In this document: positions 54,908-64,000 of the stretch, piece after piece | Layout: every line of letters begins with the position of its first letter | Position numbering within the stretch: position 1 is the first letter of the stretch | Source of the DNA: Streptomyces sp. NRRL F-2664 | Lineage (GTDB): Bacteria; Actinomycetota; Actinomycetes; Streptomycetales; Streptomycetaceae | NCBI RefSeq assembly: GCF_000719345.1 | Contig: NZ_JOFX01000016.1 | Coordinates: forward strand, 59,295-123,294 | Direction: 5' to 3' | DNA length: 64,000 bases | Program-made: the position numbers and the translations under genes | The notes under the pieces: generated by a model | What the model saw: only the letters and a program-made list of their open reading frames with translations | The model's database searches: none | Told to the model about the DNA's origin: nothing

Positions 54908-57811
54908 TCACTGCAGCTGACGGCGGACCAGGCTGTGGAAGAGCCCGTCCCGGTCGGCCAGCAGGGCGGCCGGGGGGCCCTCCTGGACGATCCGGCCGTC
55001 CGCCATCGCGACCACACGGTCGGCGTCCATGATCGTGGAGAGCCGGTGGGCGATCACGAGACGGGTGGCCCGCAGGGCGCGGGTGGATTCGATGACCACC
55101 CGTTGGGTCTCGTTGTCCAACGCACTGGTGGCCTCGTCGAGGAAGAGGATCCGCGGTCTGCGGATCAGGGCCTGGGCGAGCATCAGCCGCTGGCGCTGCC
55201 CTCCCGAGACGGTGCCGCCGCCGTCCGAGAGCATGGTGTGCATGCCCATCGGCATCGCTTCGATGTCCTCCGCCAGGCCCGCCAGCGCCGCGGCCTCCCA
55301 CGCCTCCTCCAGCGAGAACGTCCCCGCGCCGCGGATGCAGTCGAGGACGGAGCCGGTGAGGGGCTGGGCGTTCTGCAGGACGACACCGCACTGGCGGCGC
55401 ACGGCCGTCCGGTCGAGCGCCGCCAGGTCCTGTCCGTCGTAGAGCACGCTGCCCGAGGTCGGCTCGTCGAAGCCGATGAGGAGCCGCAGCAGTGTCGACT
55501 TCCCGCACCCGCTGGCGCCGACGATCGCGACGAACTCGCCCTGCCCGACCCGCAGGCTGACATCGTCCAGTACGAGCGGGCCTTCGTCGCCGTAGCGGTA
55601 CGACACGTTCCTGGCCTCGACGGCGCCGGTCAGCACACCCGGGGCGGTACGGGAGCGGCCCACCTCGGGGGTCTCGCGCAGGAGCGGGGCGAGCTGTTCG
55701 AACATCGGCAGCACCGACGCCGCCGAGACGAGAGCCCCCGTCAGCTGGGTGACGGACGAGACGAGCATCGTCAGCGCGGTGCTGAAGGTGAGGAACTCCC
55801 CGGCGGTCAGGGAGCCCCGGGCCGGTCCGGCCAGCAGCATGAACACCACCACGGTGCACAGCGGCAGGAGGACGGCCCCGAGGGCCGTGCCGAGGTTCTG
55901 TATCCGGCCGATCCGCCGGTGCAGCTCGCGGGTACGGGCGAACTCCCGCGCCCACGCCGCGTACGCGAAGCTCTCGGCCGCCGCGACACGCAGCTTGGGC
56001 AGGCCGCGCAGGGTCTGGAACGCCTGGTTCGCGAGCCGGTGGCCCAGCGTGTTCAACCGGCGCTCGTGGCGCAGCTGCCACAACCCCAGGCCCAGGAAGA
56101 CGACCGCGCCGACGGCCGGCACGGCCAGCGCAGCCATCGCCAACGGCACGCTGTGGACGAGCAGCAGCACCAGGCCGACCACACCGACCGTGGCCGCCTG
56201 CACGCACACCGGGCCGATGCCCGACAGGACACGGCGCATCGCGCTCACCCCCATCGCAGCGCCGGCCAGCTCCCCGGTGGAGCGGCCGGTGAAGTACGGG
56301 GCCGGCAGCCGCAGCAGGCGGTCCCACACCGCCGGCTGCAAGGTGGCCTCGATGCGGCCCTCCATGCGCAGCAGAGCGGTGTTCTGCAGCAGCATGAACA
56401 CGGCCGAGACGACGGCGGCCGCGATCAGCGCGAACCCCGTCTGCACGATGAGGCCGTTCTCGCCCTGCGGGACGAACCGGCCGAGGACCTGGCCGGTGCC
56501 GATCGGGACCAGCGCGGCCAGGCCCACCGCGACCAGCCCGCCCAGCAGCAGGCTGCGCAGCTCGGGCAGGGTGCCGCGCAGACCGAAGCGGAGCAGGGCG
56601 GGCAGGCCCACCCGCCCGTCGGGCAGGGGCCGGTACAGCATGACGGCGCGCGGCTCGAAGGCGGCCGAGTTGCCCTTCCCGACGCGCTCGCGCGTGCCGG
56701 TGGCGGGATCGACCGCCTCGTACCGGCCGCGCCGCCACACCAGGGCGACGGGAGTGCCGTCCTTCTCCCGGCGGCCCACCAGCGGGCCGCTGTTCTCCCG
56801 CCACCAGCGCCCGACGAGCCGGACCGGTCGGGTGCGGATACGCGAGGCGAGGGCGATGCGTTCCACGGGATCCAGCTGCTCCGGCGCGGCGCCGGCGTCG
56901 CCCGGCGGGGTCAGCGTGACCCCGGCCGCGTCCGCGACGATCCGGCAGACGGCCCACGTCGCGTCCGCGTCCCCGCCCCGGTGCCGGTCCCGGCCGGGCC
57001 GGGCGATGGATGCCAGCAGGGTCCGGTCCGCCTCGGAACGAGCCGCGCGGCCCGCCTCGATCCCGGCGGCCGTGCGGTCCTCGTGGGCGCGCTCCAGCTG
57101 TTCGATCCAGTCGTCCAAGGCGTACAGCAGCCGGTACTGCTGGTCGACCATGCCCTGCCACATCGCCGTGTCGACGAGGAGGGTGCCGACCGGCTCCGCC
57201 TCGTACACGGCGCCGTACTGCACGCTGCCGGGGCTGATCCCCATCCACAGGATGTCGTCGTCGCCCCCGCCGTGGCCGGGGCCCGCGACGCCGTCCAGCG
57301 GTGCCTCGTACAGCACGCGCAGACCGCGGCCGACACCACGCGCGAAGGCGTCCTCCAGCGGGGTCGGCCCCGCCGCCGCGCCGTACTGCGCGTATCCGGG
57401 GTGCGGCGCGTGCCGGGGGGAGGGAGGGTACCCGTGGTACTGCGGGGGCTCCGGGTGGCGGAACAGCTCCCGCAGCTCGATGCGGCGCAGCCGGCAGCCC
57501 GGGAGGGGCCGTCCGACCAGGGTGTGCCCGGGGCCCTCGGCCGGGCCGAGCAGCAGGGTGCCGGGCTCCAGCCGGCCCAGGAAGTGCCAGTGCCCGGCCC
57601 GCGCGGCGTCCACGGCGAACAGGTCCATCTCGCCCGTCGCGACCAGCCACAGCACATGCGGGCCCTCCAGGGGCAGGCTGCACCCGCCCGCGCAGTCGAC
57701 GGCCGTGCCCAGGGCTCCCAGTGCCGCCACGACCGGGTCGGTGGCGACCGGTGCTGCGGCATCGGCAGCCGCTTCGGGGACGGCGGCCGGGGCGTGGTGC
57801 GGGTACGTCAC
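54908..57811 (-). CDS. NHLP-type bacteriocin export ABC transporter, permease/ATPase without peptidase
   Basis: 967 residues. The first 400 or so are a soluble region with a cupin/cyclic-nucleotide-like start (GCSLPLEGPHVLWLV near 43) and no C39 catalytic residues. Six membrane helices span about 415-680, and the ATPase domain follows: GASGCGKST near 775, VSGGQRQRLMLAQAL, ILFLDEATSALD. This is the NHLM/NHLP second transporter protein, normally paired with a peptidase-containing partner, as here. GTG 57811 lies 1 nt past that partner's stop. It should form a heterodimeric exporter for the double-glycine peptide at 60992-61231. Confidence 0.9.
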   Translation of the reverse strand: MTYPHHAPAAVPEAAADAAAPVATDPVVAALGALGTAVDCAGGCSLPLEGPHVLWLVATGEMDLFAVDAARAGHWHFLGRLEPGTLLLGPAEGPGHTLVGRPLPGCRLRRIELRELFRHPEPPQYHGYPPSPRHAPHPGYAQYGAAAGPTPLEDAFARGVGRGLRVLYEAPLDGVAGPGHGGGDDDILWMGISPGSVQYGAVYEAEPVGTLLVDTAMWQGMVDQQYRLLYALDDWIEQLERAHEDRTAAGIEAGRAARSEADRTLLASIARPGRDRHRGGDADATWAVCRIVADAAGVTLTPPGDAGAAPEQLDPVERIALASRIRTRPVRLVGRWWRENSGPLVGRREKDGTPVALVWRRGRYEAVDPATGTRERVGKGNSAAFEPRAVMLYRPLPDGRVGLPALLRFGLRGTLPELRSLLLGGLVAVGLAALVPIGTGQVLGRFVPQGENGLIVQTGFALIAAAVVSAVFMLLQNTALLRMEGRIEATLQPAVWDRLLRLPAPYFTGRSTGELAGAAMGVSAMRRVLSGIGPVCVQAATVGVVGLVLLLVHSVPLAMAALAVPAVGAVVFLGLGLWQLRHERRLNTLGHRLANQAFQTLRGLPKLRVAAAESFAYAAWAREFARTRELHRRIGRIQNLGTALGAVLLPLCTVVVFMLLAGPARGSLTAGEFLTFSTALTMLVSSVTQLTGALVSAASVLPMFEQLAPLLRETPEVGRSRTAPGVLTGAVEARNVSYRYGDEGPLVLDDVSLRVGQGEFVAIVGASGCGKSTLLRLLIGFDEPTSGSVLYDGQDLAALDRTAVRRQCGVVLQNAQPLTGSVLDCIRGAGTFSLEEAWEAAALAGLAEDIEAMPMGMHTMLSDGGGTVSGGQRQRLMLAQALIRRPRILFLDEATSALDNETQRVVIESTRALRATRLVIAHRLSTIMDADRVVAMADGRIVQEGPPAALLADRDGLFHSLVRRQLQ

Positions 57812-57812
57812 C

Positions 57813-60089
57813 TCAGTGCTCCTTGACCAGCGAGGCGTACGCGCCCCGGGCGGCGACGAGTTGTTCGTGGCGCCCGCGTTCGACGACGGTGCCCCGGTCG
57901 AGTACGACGATCTCGTCGCTGTCGCGCACCGTGCTCAGCCGGTGGGCGACGACCACGCAGGCGCAGCCGCGCCGGCGCAGGTTGTCCATGACGGTCTGCT
58001 CGGTCACCGCGTCCAGGGCGCTGGTGACCTCGTCGAGCACCAGGACGCTGGGGCGGCGCACCAGCGCGCGGGCGATCTCCAGGCGCTGGCGCTGGCCGCC
58101 GGAGAAGTTGCGGCCGTCCTGTTCGACGCGGCTGCGGATACCGCCGGGGCGGCGCGCCACCACCTCGTAGACGGCGGCGTCCTCCAGGGCGGCGACGACG
58201 GCTTCGTCCGCAATGGTCGGGTCCCACAGGGTGACGTTGTCGCGGACGGTGCCTTCGAAGAGGAAGACGTCCTGGTCGACGAAGGAGACGGAAGCGGCCA
58301 GCGCGCCGCGCGGGATGTCCTCCAGCCGCATCCCGTCGATGCGGATGGCGCCCGCCCACGGGGTGTGCAGGCCCGAGATCAGCCGCGAGACGGTGGATTT
58401 GCCGCTGCCGGAGCCGCCGACGAGCGCGACCTGCCGACCGGGCCCGACCGAAAGCGACAGCCCCTCGAACAGCGGTGGGTCCAGCGGGCTGTAGCCGAAG
58501 GTGACGCCCTCCAGCTCCACGTGCCCCCTCAGGCGCCGGGTCGAGGCCGCGGCCTCGCGCCGGGCATGGACCGGGTCGACCGGGAAGTCCTCGACGTCGC
58601 GCAGGCGGGCGACGTCGGCCGCGAAGTCCTGGATCCGGCCGGCGACGCCGCCCAGTCGGGAGAGGGGCGCGGTGAAGCTGGTCACCAGGGCCTGGAAGGC
58701 GACGAGCAGGCCGACGGTGAGGTGCCCCTCCACCGCCCGCAGGCCGCCGATCGTCAGGATGAGCGCGCTGTTGAATGCCGCCAGGGTGGGCGCGACGATC
58801 GCCAGCCACGCGCCGGGAACGCCGAGCCGCTGCTGGACGTCGAGGGTGACGGCGTGCTGGCCGGCCCAGCGGCGGAAGAAGCCGTTCTCGCCGCCCGTGG
58901 CCTTCATCGTCTCGATGAGCTGGAGACCGCCGTACGAGGTGTTGGTCAGCCGGGCGGTCTCGGCGCGCAGCTTGCGGGTGCCAGTGGCCCGCACCCGCAC
59001 CGCGATGCGCAGGGCGACCAGGTTGAGCAGCGCCACGGCCACGCCGACGAGCGTGAGCTGCGGATCGTATGTCCACAGCAGTACCGCGTAGAGCACGATC
59101 ACGACGGCGTCCACCGCCGCCGCGGACAGGTCCCGGGCGAGGGTCGCGGCGATCGTGTCGTTGGACTGCAGGCGCTGCACCAGGTCGGCCGGGTTGCGCT
59201 GGGAGTAGAAGGAGACCGGCAGCCGGAGCAGGTGGCGGAAGAACCGCGCACTGCCCAGCGTCGAGGAGATGATGTGCCCGCGCAGCAGATTGGCATGGAG
59301 CAGCCCGGTGAGGACGGCGGTGAGGACCAGGGCGAGGGCCATCGAGGCGAAAAGCACGCCCAGCAGGGACGTCTGCTGCCCGATGAGGAACATGTCGATG
59401 TACGTGCGGCTCAACGCCGGCACCGACACCCCGACCACGACCAGCAGGAGGCTGTAGACCACGGCGGCGGCCAGGGTGCCCGAAGTACCCCGCAACCGGG
59501 CCGGCATGCCGCCCAGGACACCGGGCCTGCGGCCTCCGCGGCGGAAGCCGTCACCGGGCTCGAAGGTGAGGACCACACCCGTGAAGCTCGTGTCGAACTC
59601 CTCCATCGGGACGAACCGGCGCCCCTTGCCCGGGTCGTTGACGTACACGCCCCGCCGCCCGAAGCGGCGGGCGGTGCCCTCGTAGACGACGTAGTGGTTG
59701 AACTCCCAGAACAGGACGGCCGGGCCGCGCACCCCGGCGAGGGCGGCCAGGTCCATCTGCATGCCCTTGGCCTTGAGGCCGTAGCCGCGGGCGGCCTTGA
59801 GCAGATTGCTCGCGCGGGAGCCGTCGCGGGACACACCGCAGGCGATGCGCAGTTCTTCGAGGGGGACGAAGCGGCCGTGGTGGCCGAGCACCATGGCCAG
59901 GGCGGCGGCGCCGCACTCGACGGCCTCCATCTGCAGCACCGTGGGGGTGCGCACGGGCCGGGGCGTACGCATTCCGGCCGCGGAGGCCGGTGCGCGCCCG
60001 CGGCGGGAGCCGCGCCGGGGCCCGGGGCGGTCGCGCCGGCGTCCGGCGGGCGGCAGCTGCGGGGGCCTCCTCCTGCGCGGCGCGCTCAT
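57813..60089 (-). CDS. NHLP-type peptidase/permease/ATPase exporter (C39 peptidase ABC)
   Basis: 758 residues. A C39 double-glycine peptidase domain has all catalytic parts: Cys59 in MEAVECGAAALAMVLG, His132 in FNHYVVYEG and Asp152 in VNDPGKG. Six membrane helices (about 215-480) and an ATPase (GGSGSGKST near 553, FSGGQRQRLEIARAL, VLVLDEVTSALD) follow. The first 39 residues are an Arg/Pro-rich extension. Met40 is an alternative start. ATG 60089 overlaps the adaptor stop (ATGA). It should cut the leader after the double glycine and export the core peptide. Confidence 0.93.
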   Translation of the reverse strand: MSAPRRRRPPQLPPAGRRRDRPGPRRGSRRGRAPASAAGMRTPRPVRTPTVLQMEAVECGAAALAMVLGHHGRFVPLEELRIACGVSRDGSRASNLLKAARGYGLKAKGMQMDLAALAGVRGPAVLFWEFNHYVVYEGTARRFGRRGVYVNDPGKGRRFVPMEEFDTSFTGVVLTFEPGDGFRRGGRRPGVLGGMPARLRGTSGTLAAAVVYSLLLVVVGVSVPALSRTYIDMFLIGQQTSLLGVLFASMALALVLTAVLTGLLHANLLRGHIISSTLGSARFFRHLLRLPVSFYSQRNPADLVQRLQSNDTIAATLARDLSAAAVDAVVIVLYAVLLWTYDPQLTLVGVAVALLNLVALRIAVRVRATGTRKLRAETARLTNTSYGGLQLIETMKATGGENGFFRRWAGQHAVTLDVQQRLGVPGAWLAIVAPTLAAFNSALILTIGGLRAVEGHLTVGLLVAFQALVTSFTAPLSRLGGVAGRIQDFAADVARLRDVEDFPVDPVHARREAAASTRRLRGHVELEGVTFGYSPLDPPLFEGLSLSVGPGRQVALVGGSGSGKSTVSRLISGLHTPWAGAIRIDGMRLEDIPRGALAASVSFVDQDVFLFEGTVRDNVTLWDPTIADEAVVAALEDAAVYEVVARRPGGIRSRVEQDGRNFSGGQRQRLEIARALVRRPSVLVLDEVTSALDAVTEQTVMDNLRRRGCACVVVAHRLSTVRDSDEIVVLDRGTVVERGRHEQLVAARGAYASLVKEH

Positions 60090-60913
60090 GGCAGCAGCCA
60101 GTCGACGGGGCGCTGCGCGGCGAGGCGGACGGCGCCGGTGACCGGTGTCCGGGAGTCGACGGTGTGGGGCGGCCCGTCCGCGGAGGACCACCGGTAGCCG
60201 GACGCGGTGCCGGGGGAGCGCTCCAGCCGCACGACCACGGCGACCGGGCTGCCGTGGCGGGAGAAGCGTTCGGCGAGCCCGCCGTCGCCGAGGAACCCGG
60301 CGATCTGAGCCTGTGTCAGGGGCGCGCGGCCGACTGCCGCGACACGTCCGCGCAGCATGCCGAACCGCTGCCGGGGGACGGACTGCACGCTCAGGTCGAC
60401 GGGCGCGCCCACCGGGATCTCGGGGCCGCTGCTCCCCGGCACGTACAGCACGGCCACCAGCGGGTCCTGCGGGTTGTCCACGCGCTCGAAGGTGGCCACG
60501 TCCGCGCCGGTGGCGACGACCGAGCCCACCTTGGCCACCAGTGTCGTCAGGCGCCCGCCGGTCACCGCCCGCACCGGTCGTTCGCCCTGCTCCGTACGGA
60601 CGGTGAGCAGGGGTGCGCCGGCGGCCAGCACCTGGCCCTCCTCGGCGAGGACGGCCGTCACCTGCCCGGCGAGCGGGGTCTGGAGCACGTAACTGCCCTC
60701 GGCACGGGTGAGGATGCCCGGCGCGCTCAGCCTTGACGACACGGTGCCGGTGCACGCCCAGTGGCCCGCGACCGCCATGACGACGACGGTCACGGCCAGG
60801 ACGAGTCGTCCTTGGGGGCGCGCGAGGCGAACGGGCAGATCGAGTTCTTCGGGCGATTGCAGCTTGGAAAGAGCCTTTTGGCGAAACTGCACGGACCATT
60901 CCTTCGACTGCAT
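60086..60913 (-). CDS. HlyD-like secretion adaptor (NHLP system)
   Basis: 275 residues. A short charged N-terminus (KALSKLQSPEELDLPVRL) is followed by one membrane helix (about 36-54) and a lipoyl/HlyD-like extracellular region (LQTPLAGQVTAVLAEEGQVL near 76, VRAVTGGRLTTLVAKVGSVV near 113). This is the NHLM secretion protein type, shorter than Gram-negative HlyD because there is no outer membrane to reach. ATG 60913 is 78 nt after the precursor stop and the gene overlaps the peptidase exporter. It should link the exporter to the cell wall side. Confidence 0.88.
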   Translation of the reverse strand: MQSKEWSVQFRQKALSKLQSPEELDLPVRLARPQGRLVLAVTVVVMAVAGHWACTGTVSSRLSAPGILTRAEGSYVLQTPLAGQVTAVLAEEGQVLAAGAPLLTVRTEQGERPVRAVTGGRLTTLVAKVGSVVATGADVATFERVDNPQDPLVAVLYVPGSSGPEIPVGAPVDLSVQSVPRQRFGMLRGRVAAVGRAPLTQAQIAGFLGDGGLAERFSRHGSPVAVVVRLERSPGTASGYRWSSADGPPHTVDSRTPVTGAVRLAAQRPVDWLLP

Positions 60914-60991
60914 GCGAAACGGTGGGGCAAAGGGGCAGCCGTGAACCCCGGAGCCGTGGGGGAAGCTCCGGGGCTCATCGGGATGTCCCGA

Positions 60992-61231
60992 TCAGAAACC
61001 GGCGCGACCGGCGTTCACGGAAACACCGGTGATGCCCGTGGCGAGGCCGGGTACGTGGGAGACGATGCCCGTCGCCGCCTGGACGGTGTCGAGGGAGCCG
61101 ACGACACCCACGACGGTGTTGACGTCGCTGGTCACGGCGCCGGCCAGGCCGCCGGACACGCTGATGATGCCGCCGGAGACGGCGTCCAGCTCGGTGTCGT
61201 CGATCTCACGGGTCTCGATGTCGTTGCGCAT
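60992..61231 (-). CDS. Double-glycine leader precursor peptide, cysteine-free
   Basis: 79 residues. The leader is acidic, with ELDAVSGG at 14-21 matching the GG-leader consensus. The predicted 58-residue core starts IISVSGGLAG and is rich in Gly (11), Val (12), Ser/Thr (12) with few charges and no Cys, so lanthionine or disulfide bonds are excluded. Glycines spaced three or four apart (for example GVVGSL and GLATGITG) suggest packed helices or strands. A second GG at residues 27-28 could be an alternative cut. GAAAGG lies before ATG 61231. It heads the export operon. Antimicrobial, signalling or structural use is open. Confidence 0.85.
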   Translation of the reverse strand: MRNDIETREIDDTELDAVSGGIISVSGGLAGAVTSDVNTVVGVVGSLDTVQAATGIVSHVPGLATGITGVSVNAGRAGF

Positions 61232-61610
61232 GGCGCACCTTTCCATGGGGGGAGGAATTCACCGCGGCAACCTCTGTCCGGTGCCGCGATGCGAGAGATG
61301 TAAGCACGCGAACGGGCCGCCCACCCAATTCCGTTGACCGGCCATCACGGGCGGAGGAAAGCCTTTCGCGGCGGACGTGCAGCTTGATTCACCGAATGGT
61401 GGCGAGATCTTCACGGGATCGAGTAACAGATACGGGCCGTGTGCTGGCGCGGGGGAACGCATCGGGGCGAACCGGTCGAGAACGCCAGGGTCGGCCGGAC
61501 CGGTCGAAGCGGCCGGATGGGCCGCCTGTCGAGATCGCGGACACGATGTGCAGGTTTCCGCCGGACGCAGCGCGTGACGGTCCGGCCACACCTGGTGCGC
61601 GTACGGGGAA
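61232..61610. other. Promoter region of the peptide operon, no gene seen
   Basis: About 380 bp between the precursor start and the RecQ terminator. DNA at 61375-61440 is clearly AT-richer than the surroundings and is the best place for minus-strand promoter elements. No second precursor with a GG leader was found on either strand, and no palindromic operator stood out. Confidence 0.5.
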
Positions 61611-61640
61611 GGGCCGGGCCGTCAGGTGACGGCCCGGCCC
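61611..61640. terminator. Terminator after recQ
   Basis: A perfect 14-bp palindromic stem (61611-61624 with 61627-61640) lies 51 nt past the RecQ stop on the minus strand and insulates the peptide operon. Confidence 0.78.
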
Positions 61641-61690
61641 CATCGGGTGTCCGGTCGAACGGGCCGCCTGCGGGCGGCGGAGCCGGTGGA

Positions 61691-63724
61691 TCAGCGCCAG
61701 TCGTCGTCCCCGGGAGGCGGAGGCATCTCGTCCGCGTCGAAGGGCGGCTCGTCGAACGGCGGCTCGTCGTGCAACGGACCGGAAGGGGCTGGTCCGGAAG
61801 GCGCCGGACCGGAAGCAGCGGCGGGAACGGCAGGAGCGGCGGCCCCGGCCGCAGCCGGGACCGCGGCGGCCGCGCCGCATCCCGCCAGGGTGTCCAGGAC
61901 GCCCTGCGCGTACTTGGCCAGCTTGGCCTCGCCCACGCCGCCCACGGTGGCCAGCTCCTCCTCCGTGGCCGGCAGACGCGTCGCGATCTCCCGCAGCGTC
62001 GCGTCGTGGAAGACGACGTACGCCGGTACACCCTGCTCCTTCGCCGTCTCTGCCCGCCAGGCGCGCAGCGCCAGGAACACCGGCTCGGCGCCGGCCGGCA
62101 GGTCGACCGGCACGCGGGCGCCCTTCCCCGAGCGGGCCCCGCCCTCCTTGCGCGAGGGCGAGGCGGGCGCCTTCTCCTTGCGCATCGGCACGCTGCGGCG
62201 GCCGCCGAGCACCTCGCCGCTGCCCTCCGTCAGCACGAGCGTCCCGTAGTCGCCCTCCACCGCCAGGAGCCCCTGCGCCAACAACTGGCGCACCACGCCG
62301 CGCCACTCCGCCGTGCCCAGGTCCGCCCCGACGCCGAACACCGACAGCGCGTCGTGGTCGAACTGGATGACCTTGGCCGTCTTCTTGCCCTGCAGGATGT
62401 CGATGATCTGGCCCGCGCCGAACTTCTGCCGCCGCTCCTTCGCCAGCCGCCACACCGTCGACAGCAGCTTCTGCGCGGCGACCGTCCCGTCCCAGGACTC
62501 GCCCGGCGTCAGGCACGTGTCGCAGTTGCCGCACGGCGAGCCGGTCTGTCCGAAGTAGGCCAGGAGGCGCATCCGGCGGCACTCGACCGTCTCGCACAGC
62601 GCCAGCATGGCGTCCAGGTGCATGCCCAGCGAGCGTCGGTGCGCCTCGTCCCCCTCGGAACCGTCGATGAGCTTGCGCTGCTGCACCACGTCCTGCAGGC
62701 CGTACGCCAGCCAAGCCGTGGCGGGCTCGCCGTCGCGGCCTGCGCGGCCGGTCTCCTGGTAGTAGCCCTCGACGGACTTCGGGAGGTCCAGGTGGGCCAC
62801 GAACCGCACGTCCGGCTTGTCGATGCCCATGCCGAAGGCGATCGTGGCCACCACCACGACCCCCTCCTCCCGCAGGAACCGGGCCTGGTTCGCCGCGCGC
62901 GCCCGGGCGTCCATACCGGCGTGGTAGGGCACGGCGTCGATGCCCTGCTCCACCAGGGCGGCCGCGGTCTTCTCCACGGAGGCCCGGGAGAGGCAGTACA
63001 CGACCCCGGCGTCCCCCGCGTGCTCGGTGCGGATCAGGTCCAGCAGCTGCTTGAGCGGGTTGTTCTTGGGGACGATGCGGTACTGGATGTTCGGCCGGTC
63101 GAAGCTGGCGACGAAGTGCCGGGCGTCCTCCAGGCCGAGCCGCGCCACGATCTCCGCGTGAGTGGCCTTGGTGGCCGTCGCGGTCAGTGCGATCCGCGGC
63201 ACCTTGGGCCAGCGCTCGTGCAGCATGGACAGCGCGAGGTAGTCGGGGCGGAAGTCGTGACCCCACTGGGCGACGCAGTGCGCCTCGTCGATCGCGAAGA
63301 CGGACACCCGGCCGCGGTCCAGCAGCCGCTGGGCGCTCTCCGTCCGCAGCCGCTCGGGGGCGAGGTAGAGCAGGTCCAGCTCGTCGGCGAGGAAGGCCTG
63401 CTCCACGGCCTGCCGCTCGTACGGGTCCTGCGTCGAGTTCAGGAATCCGGCCCGCACCCCGAGTGCGTTGAGCGCGTTCACCTGGTCCTGCATGAGCGCG
63501 ATGAGCGGCGAGATCACGACGCCCGTACCGTCTCTGACCAGCGCCGGGATCTGGTAGCAGAGCGACTTGCCGCCACCGGTCGGCATCAGCACGAGCGCGT
63601 CGCCGCCGCTGACGACCTGCTCGATGATCTCCTCCTGCTCGCCGCGGAAGGAGTCGTATCCGAACACGCGGTGCAGCACCTGCAGAGCGTCGGAGGTATC
63701 GGGGGAAGTGTCCGGAAGGGCCAT
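61691..63724 (-). CDS. recQ: RecQ family ATP-dependent DNA helicase
   Basis: 677 residues. Helicase motifs are complete: [16 protein letters not shown] near 47, DEAHC near 147, GRAGRDG near 333. The RecQ zinc site has four cysteines (ETVECRRM, then CGNCDTC near 400), followed by a winged helix and an HRDC domain ([20 protein letters not shown] near 560). A Pro/Ala/Asp-rich tail ends DDDWR. It unwinds DNA 3' to 5' in recombination repair. ATG 63724 fits the usual N-terminus. Confidence 0.95.
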   Translation of the reverse strand: MALPDTSPDTSDALQVLHRVFGYDSFRGEQEEIIEQVVSGGDALVLMPTGGGKSLCYQIPALVRDGTGVVISPLIALMQDQVNALNALGVRAGFLNSTQDPYERQAVEQAFLADELDLLYLAPERLRTESAQRLLDRGRVSVFAIDEAHCVAQWGHDFRPDYLALSMLHERWPKVPRIALTATATKATHAEIVARLGLEDARHFVASFDRPNIQYRIVPKNNPLKQLLDLIRTEHAGDAGVVYCLSRASVEKTAAALVEQGIDAVPYHAGMDARARAANQARFLREEGVVVVATIAFGMGIDKPDVRFVAHLDLPKSVEGYYQETGRAGRDGEPATAWLAYGLQDVVQQRKLIDGSEGDEAHRRSLGMHLDAMLALCETVECRRMRLLAYFGQTGSPCGNCDTCLTPGESWDGTVAAQKLLSTVWRLAKERRQKFGAGQIIDILQGKKTAKVIQFDHDALSVFGVGADLGTAEWRGVVRQLLAQGLLAVEGDYGTLVLTEGSGEVLGGRRSVPMRKEKAPASPSRKEGGARSGKGARVPVDLPAGAEPVFLALRAWRAETAKEQGVPAYVVFHDATLREIATRLPATEEELATVGGVGEAKLAKYAQGVLDTLAGCGAAAAVPAAAGAAAPAVPAAASGPAPSGPAPSGPLHDEPPFDEPPFDADEMPPPPGDDDWR

Positions 63725-63821
63725 CCGAGAAGCCTAGCGGCACGCGCCGACACGCCGGGGCCGTCCTGTGGAGAACCGGCGGGGCCGCCCGCACGGGGGC
63801 CGCGGCGGGCCCGGGAGGGGC

Positions 63822-63870
63822 GGGCGCCGGGGCGGGGGGACGGCCCGCCCGTACCCCCGCCCCGGCGCCC
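63822..63870. terminator. Strong terminator before the window edge gene
   Basis: A 17-bp stem (63822-63838 with 63854-63870) and 15-nt loop, downstream of the minus-strand gene ending at 63896 and upstream of recQ. Confidence 0.82.
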
Positions 63871-63895
63871 GGGGCCCGGACGGCCCCGCCCGGGG

Positions 63896-64000
63896 TCAGT
63901 TCACGCGCTCGACGCGGGCCCGCCGGATGAGGTTCTTGCCGGGTTCGCGGACCTTGTCGAAGGCGGCGTTGTTGAGCAGGACGCAGCTGCCGGAGGGGCC
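63896..64000 (-). CDS. C-terminal end of an unknown protein (partial)
   Basis: 34 codons and a TGA at 63898-63896. The visible end reads NNAAFDKVREPGKNLIRRA and then VERVN. It is consistent with coding by third-position GC and sits right before a strong terminator, but too little remains to assign a family. Confidence 0.55.
   Translation of the reverse strand, partial: GPSGSCVLLNNAAFDKVREPGKNLIRRARVERVN

Noticed and set aside
54935-60197. Very long plus-strand open frames opposite the exporter genes
   Set aside because: Their products are Arg/Gly/Ala-rich without motifs, while the minus strand carries full ABC and C39 peptidase signatures with proper overlaps.
61259-61591. Possible second precursor or regulator upstream of the peptide gene
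   Set aside because: The frame lacks a GG leader, a ribosome site and any helix-turn-helix pattern, and its composition is unlike the neighbours.

Overview
The window reads as chromosome of a Streptomyces or very close relative. Base composition is very GC-rich, codons end almost always in G or C, GTG/TTG starts are common, and the gene content is typical: Tat and Sec exported enzymes, a WYL regulator, PRC-barrel and CsbD stress proteins, CopC-CopD, YcnI, a CE4-GT2 polysaccharide synthase and a rifampin phosphotransferase. No rRNA, tRNA, CRISPR array, insertion sequence or prophage was seen.

1-17.1 kb is most of a salicylate-capped peptide siderophore locus. It holds a condensation-adenylation NRPS cut by the left edge, an MFS exporter, two FecCD permeases, their ATPase, a lipoprotein receptor, an MbtH protein, a salicylate-AMP ligase, an aryl-carrier/cyclization/adenylation/carrier NRPS with a Cys-like code, a thioesterase that runs in frame into a salicylate synthase, and a small chorismate-mutase-fold protein. 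Three iron-box palindromes of the DmdR/IdeR type lie in the control regions. Four of these genes carry a TTA codon, which suggests bldA control.

17-36.6 kb is mixed core and accessory metabolism: a serine beta-lactamase-like hydrolase, a PASTA-like membrane protein, a secreted HExxH peptidase, an APC permease with a Tat-exported flavin amine oxidase, a degenerate GyrB-like ATPase domain, an AI-2E family permease, a second NAD-dependent DNA ligase, a FUSC-type membrane protein, a three-subunit PaoABC-like molybdenum aldehyde oxidase, PRC-barrel and CsbD proteins, and an NAD-kinase-like/SPFH pair behind two copies of a TCGTC-N5-GACGA palindrome.

36.8-51.3 kb is mostly envelope and export functions: CopC-CopD and YcnI copper proteins, a Tat-exported CDP-diacylglycerol pyrophosphatase-like protein, a beta-carbonic anhydrase, a GH16-like lipoprotein, a MatB-like CE4-GT2 synthase operon ending in an acyltransferase with a 7 x 9 bp coding repeat, a DM13 lipid-side protein, an SDR, a WYL regulator, a 5'-nucleotidase and a small secreted protein.

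51.5-64 kb holds a rifampin phosphotransferase preceded by a rifamycin-associated element, then a minus-strand operon that I consider the best candidate for an undescribed system: a 79-residue double-glycine precursor without cysteine, an HlyD-like adaptor, a C39-peptidase ABC exporter and a second NHLP-type ABC protein, with no modifying enzyme. A RecQ helicase and the tail of an unknown gene close the window.
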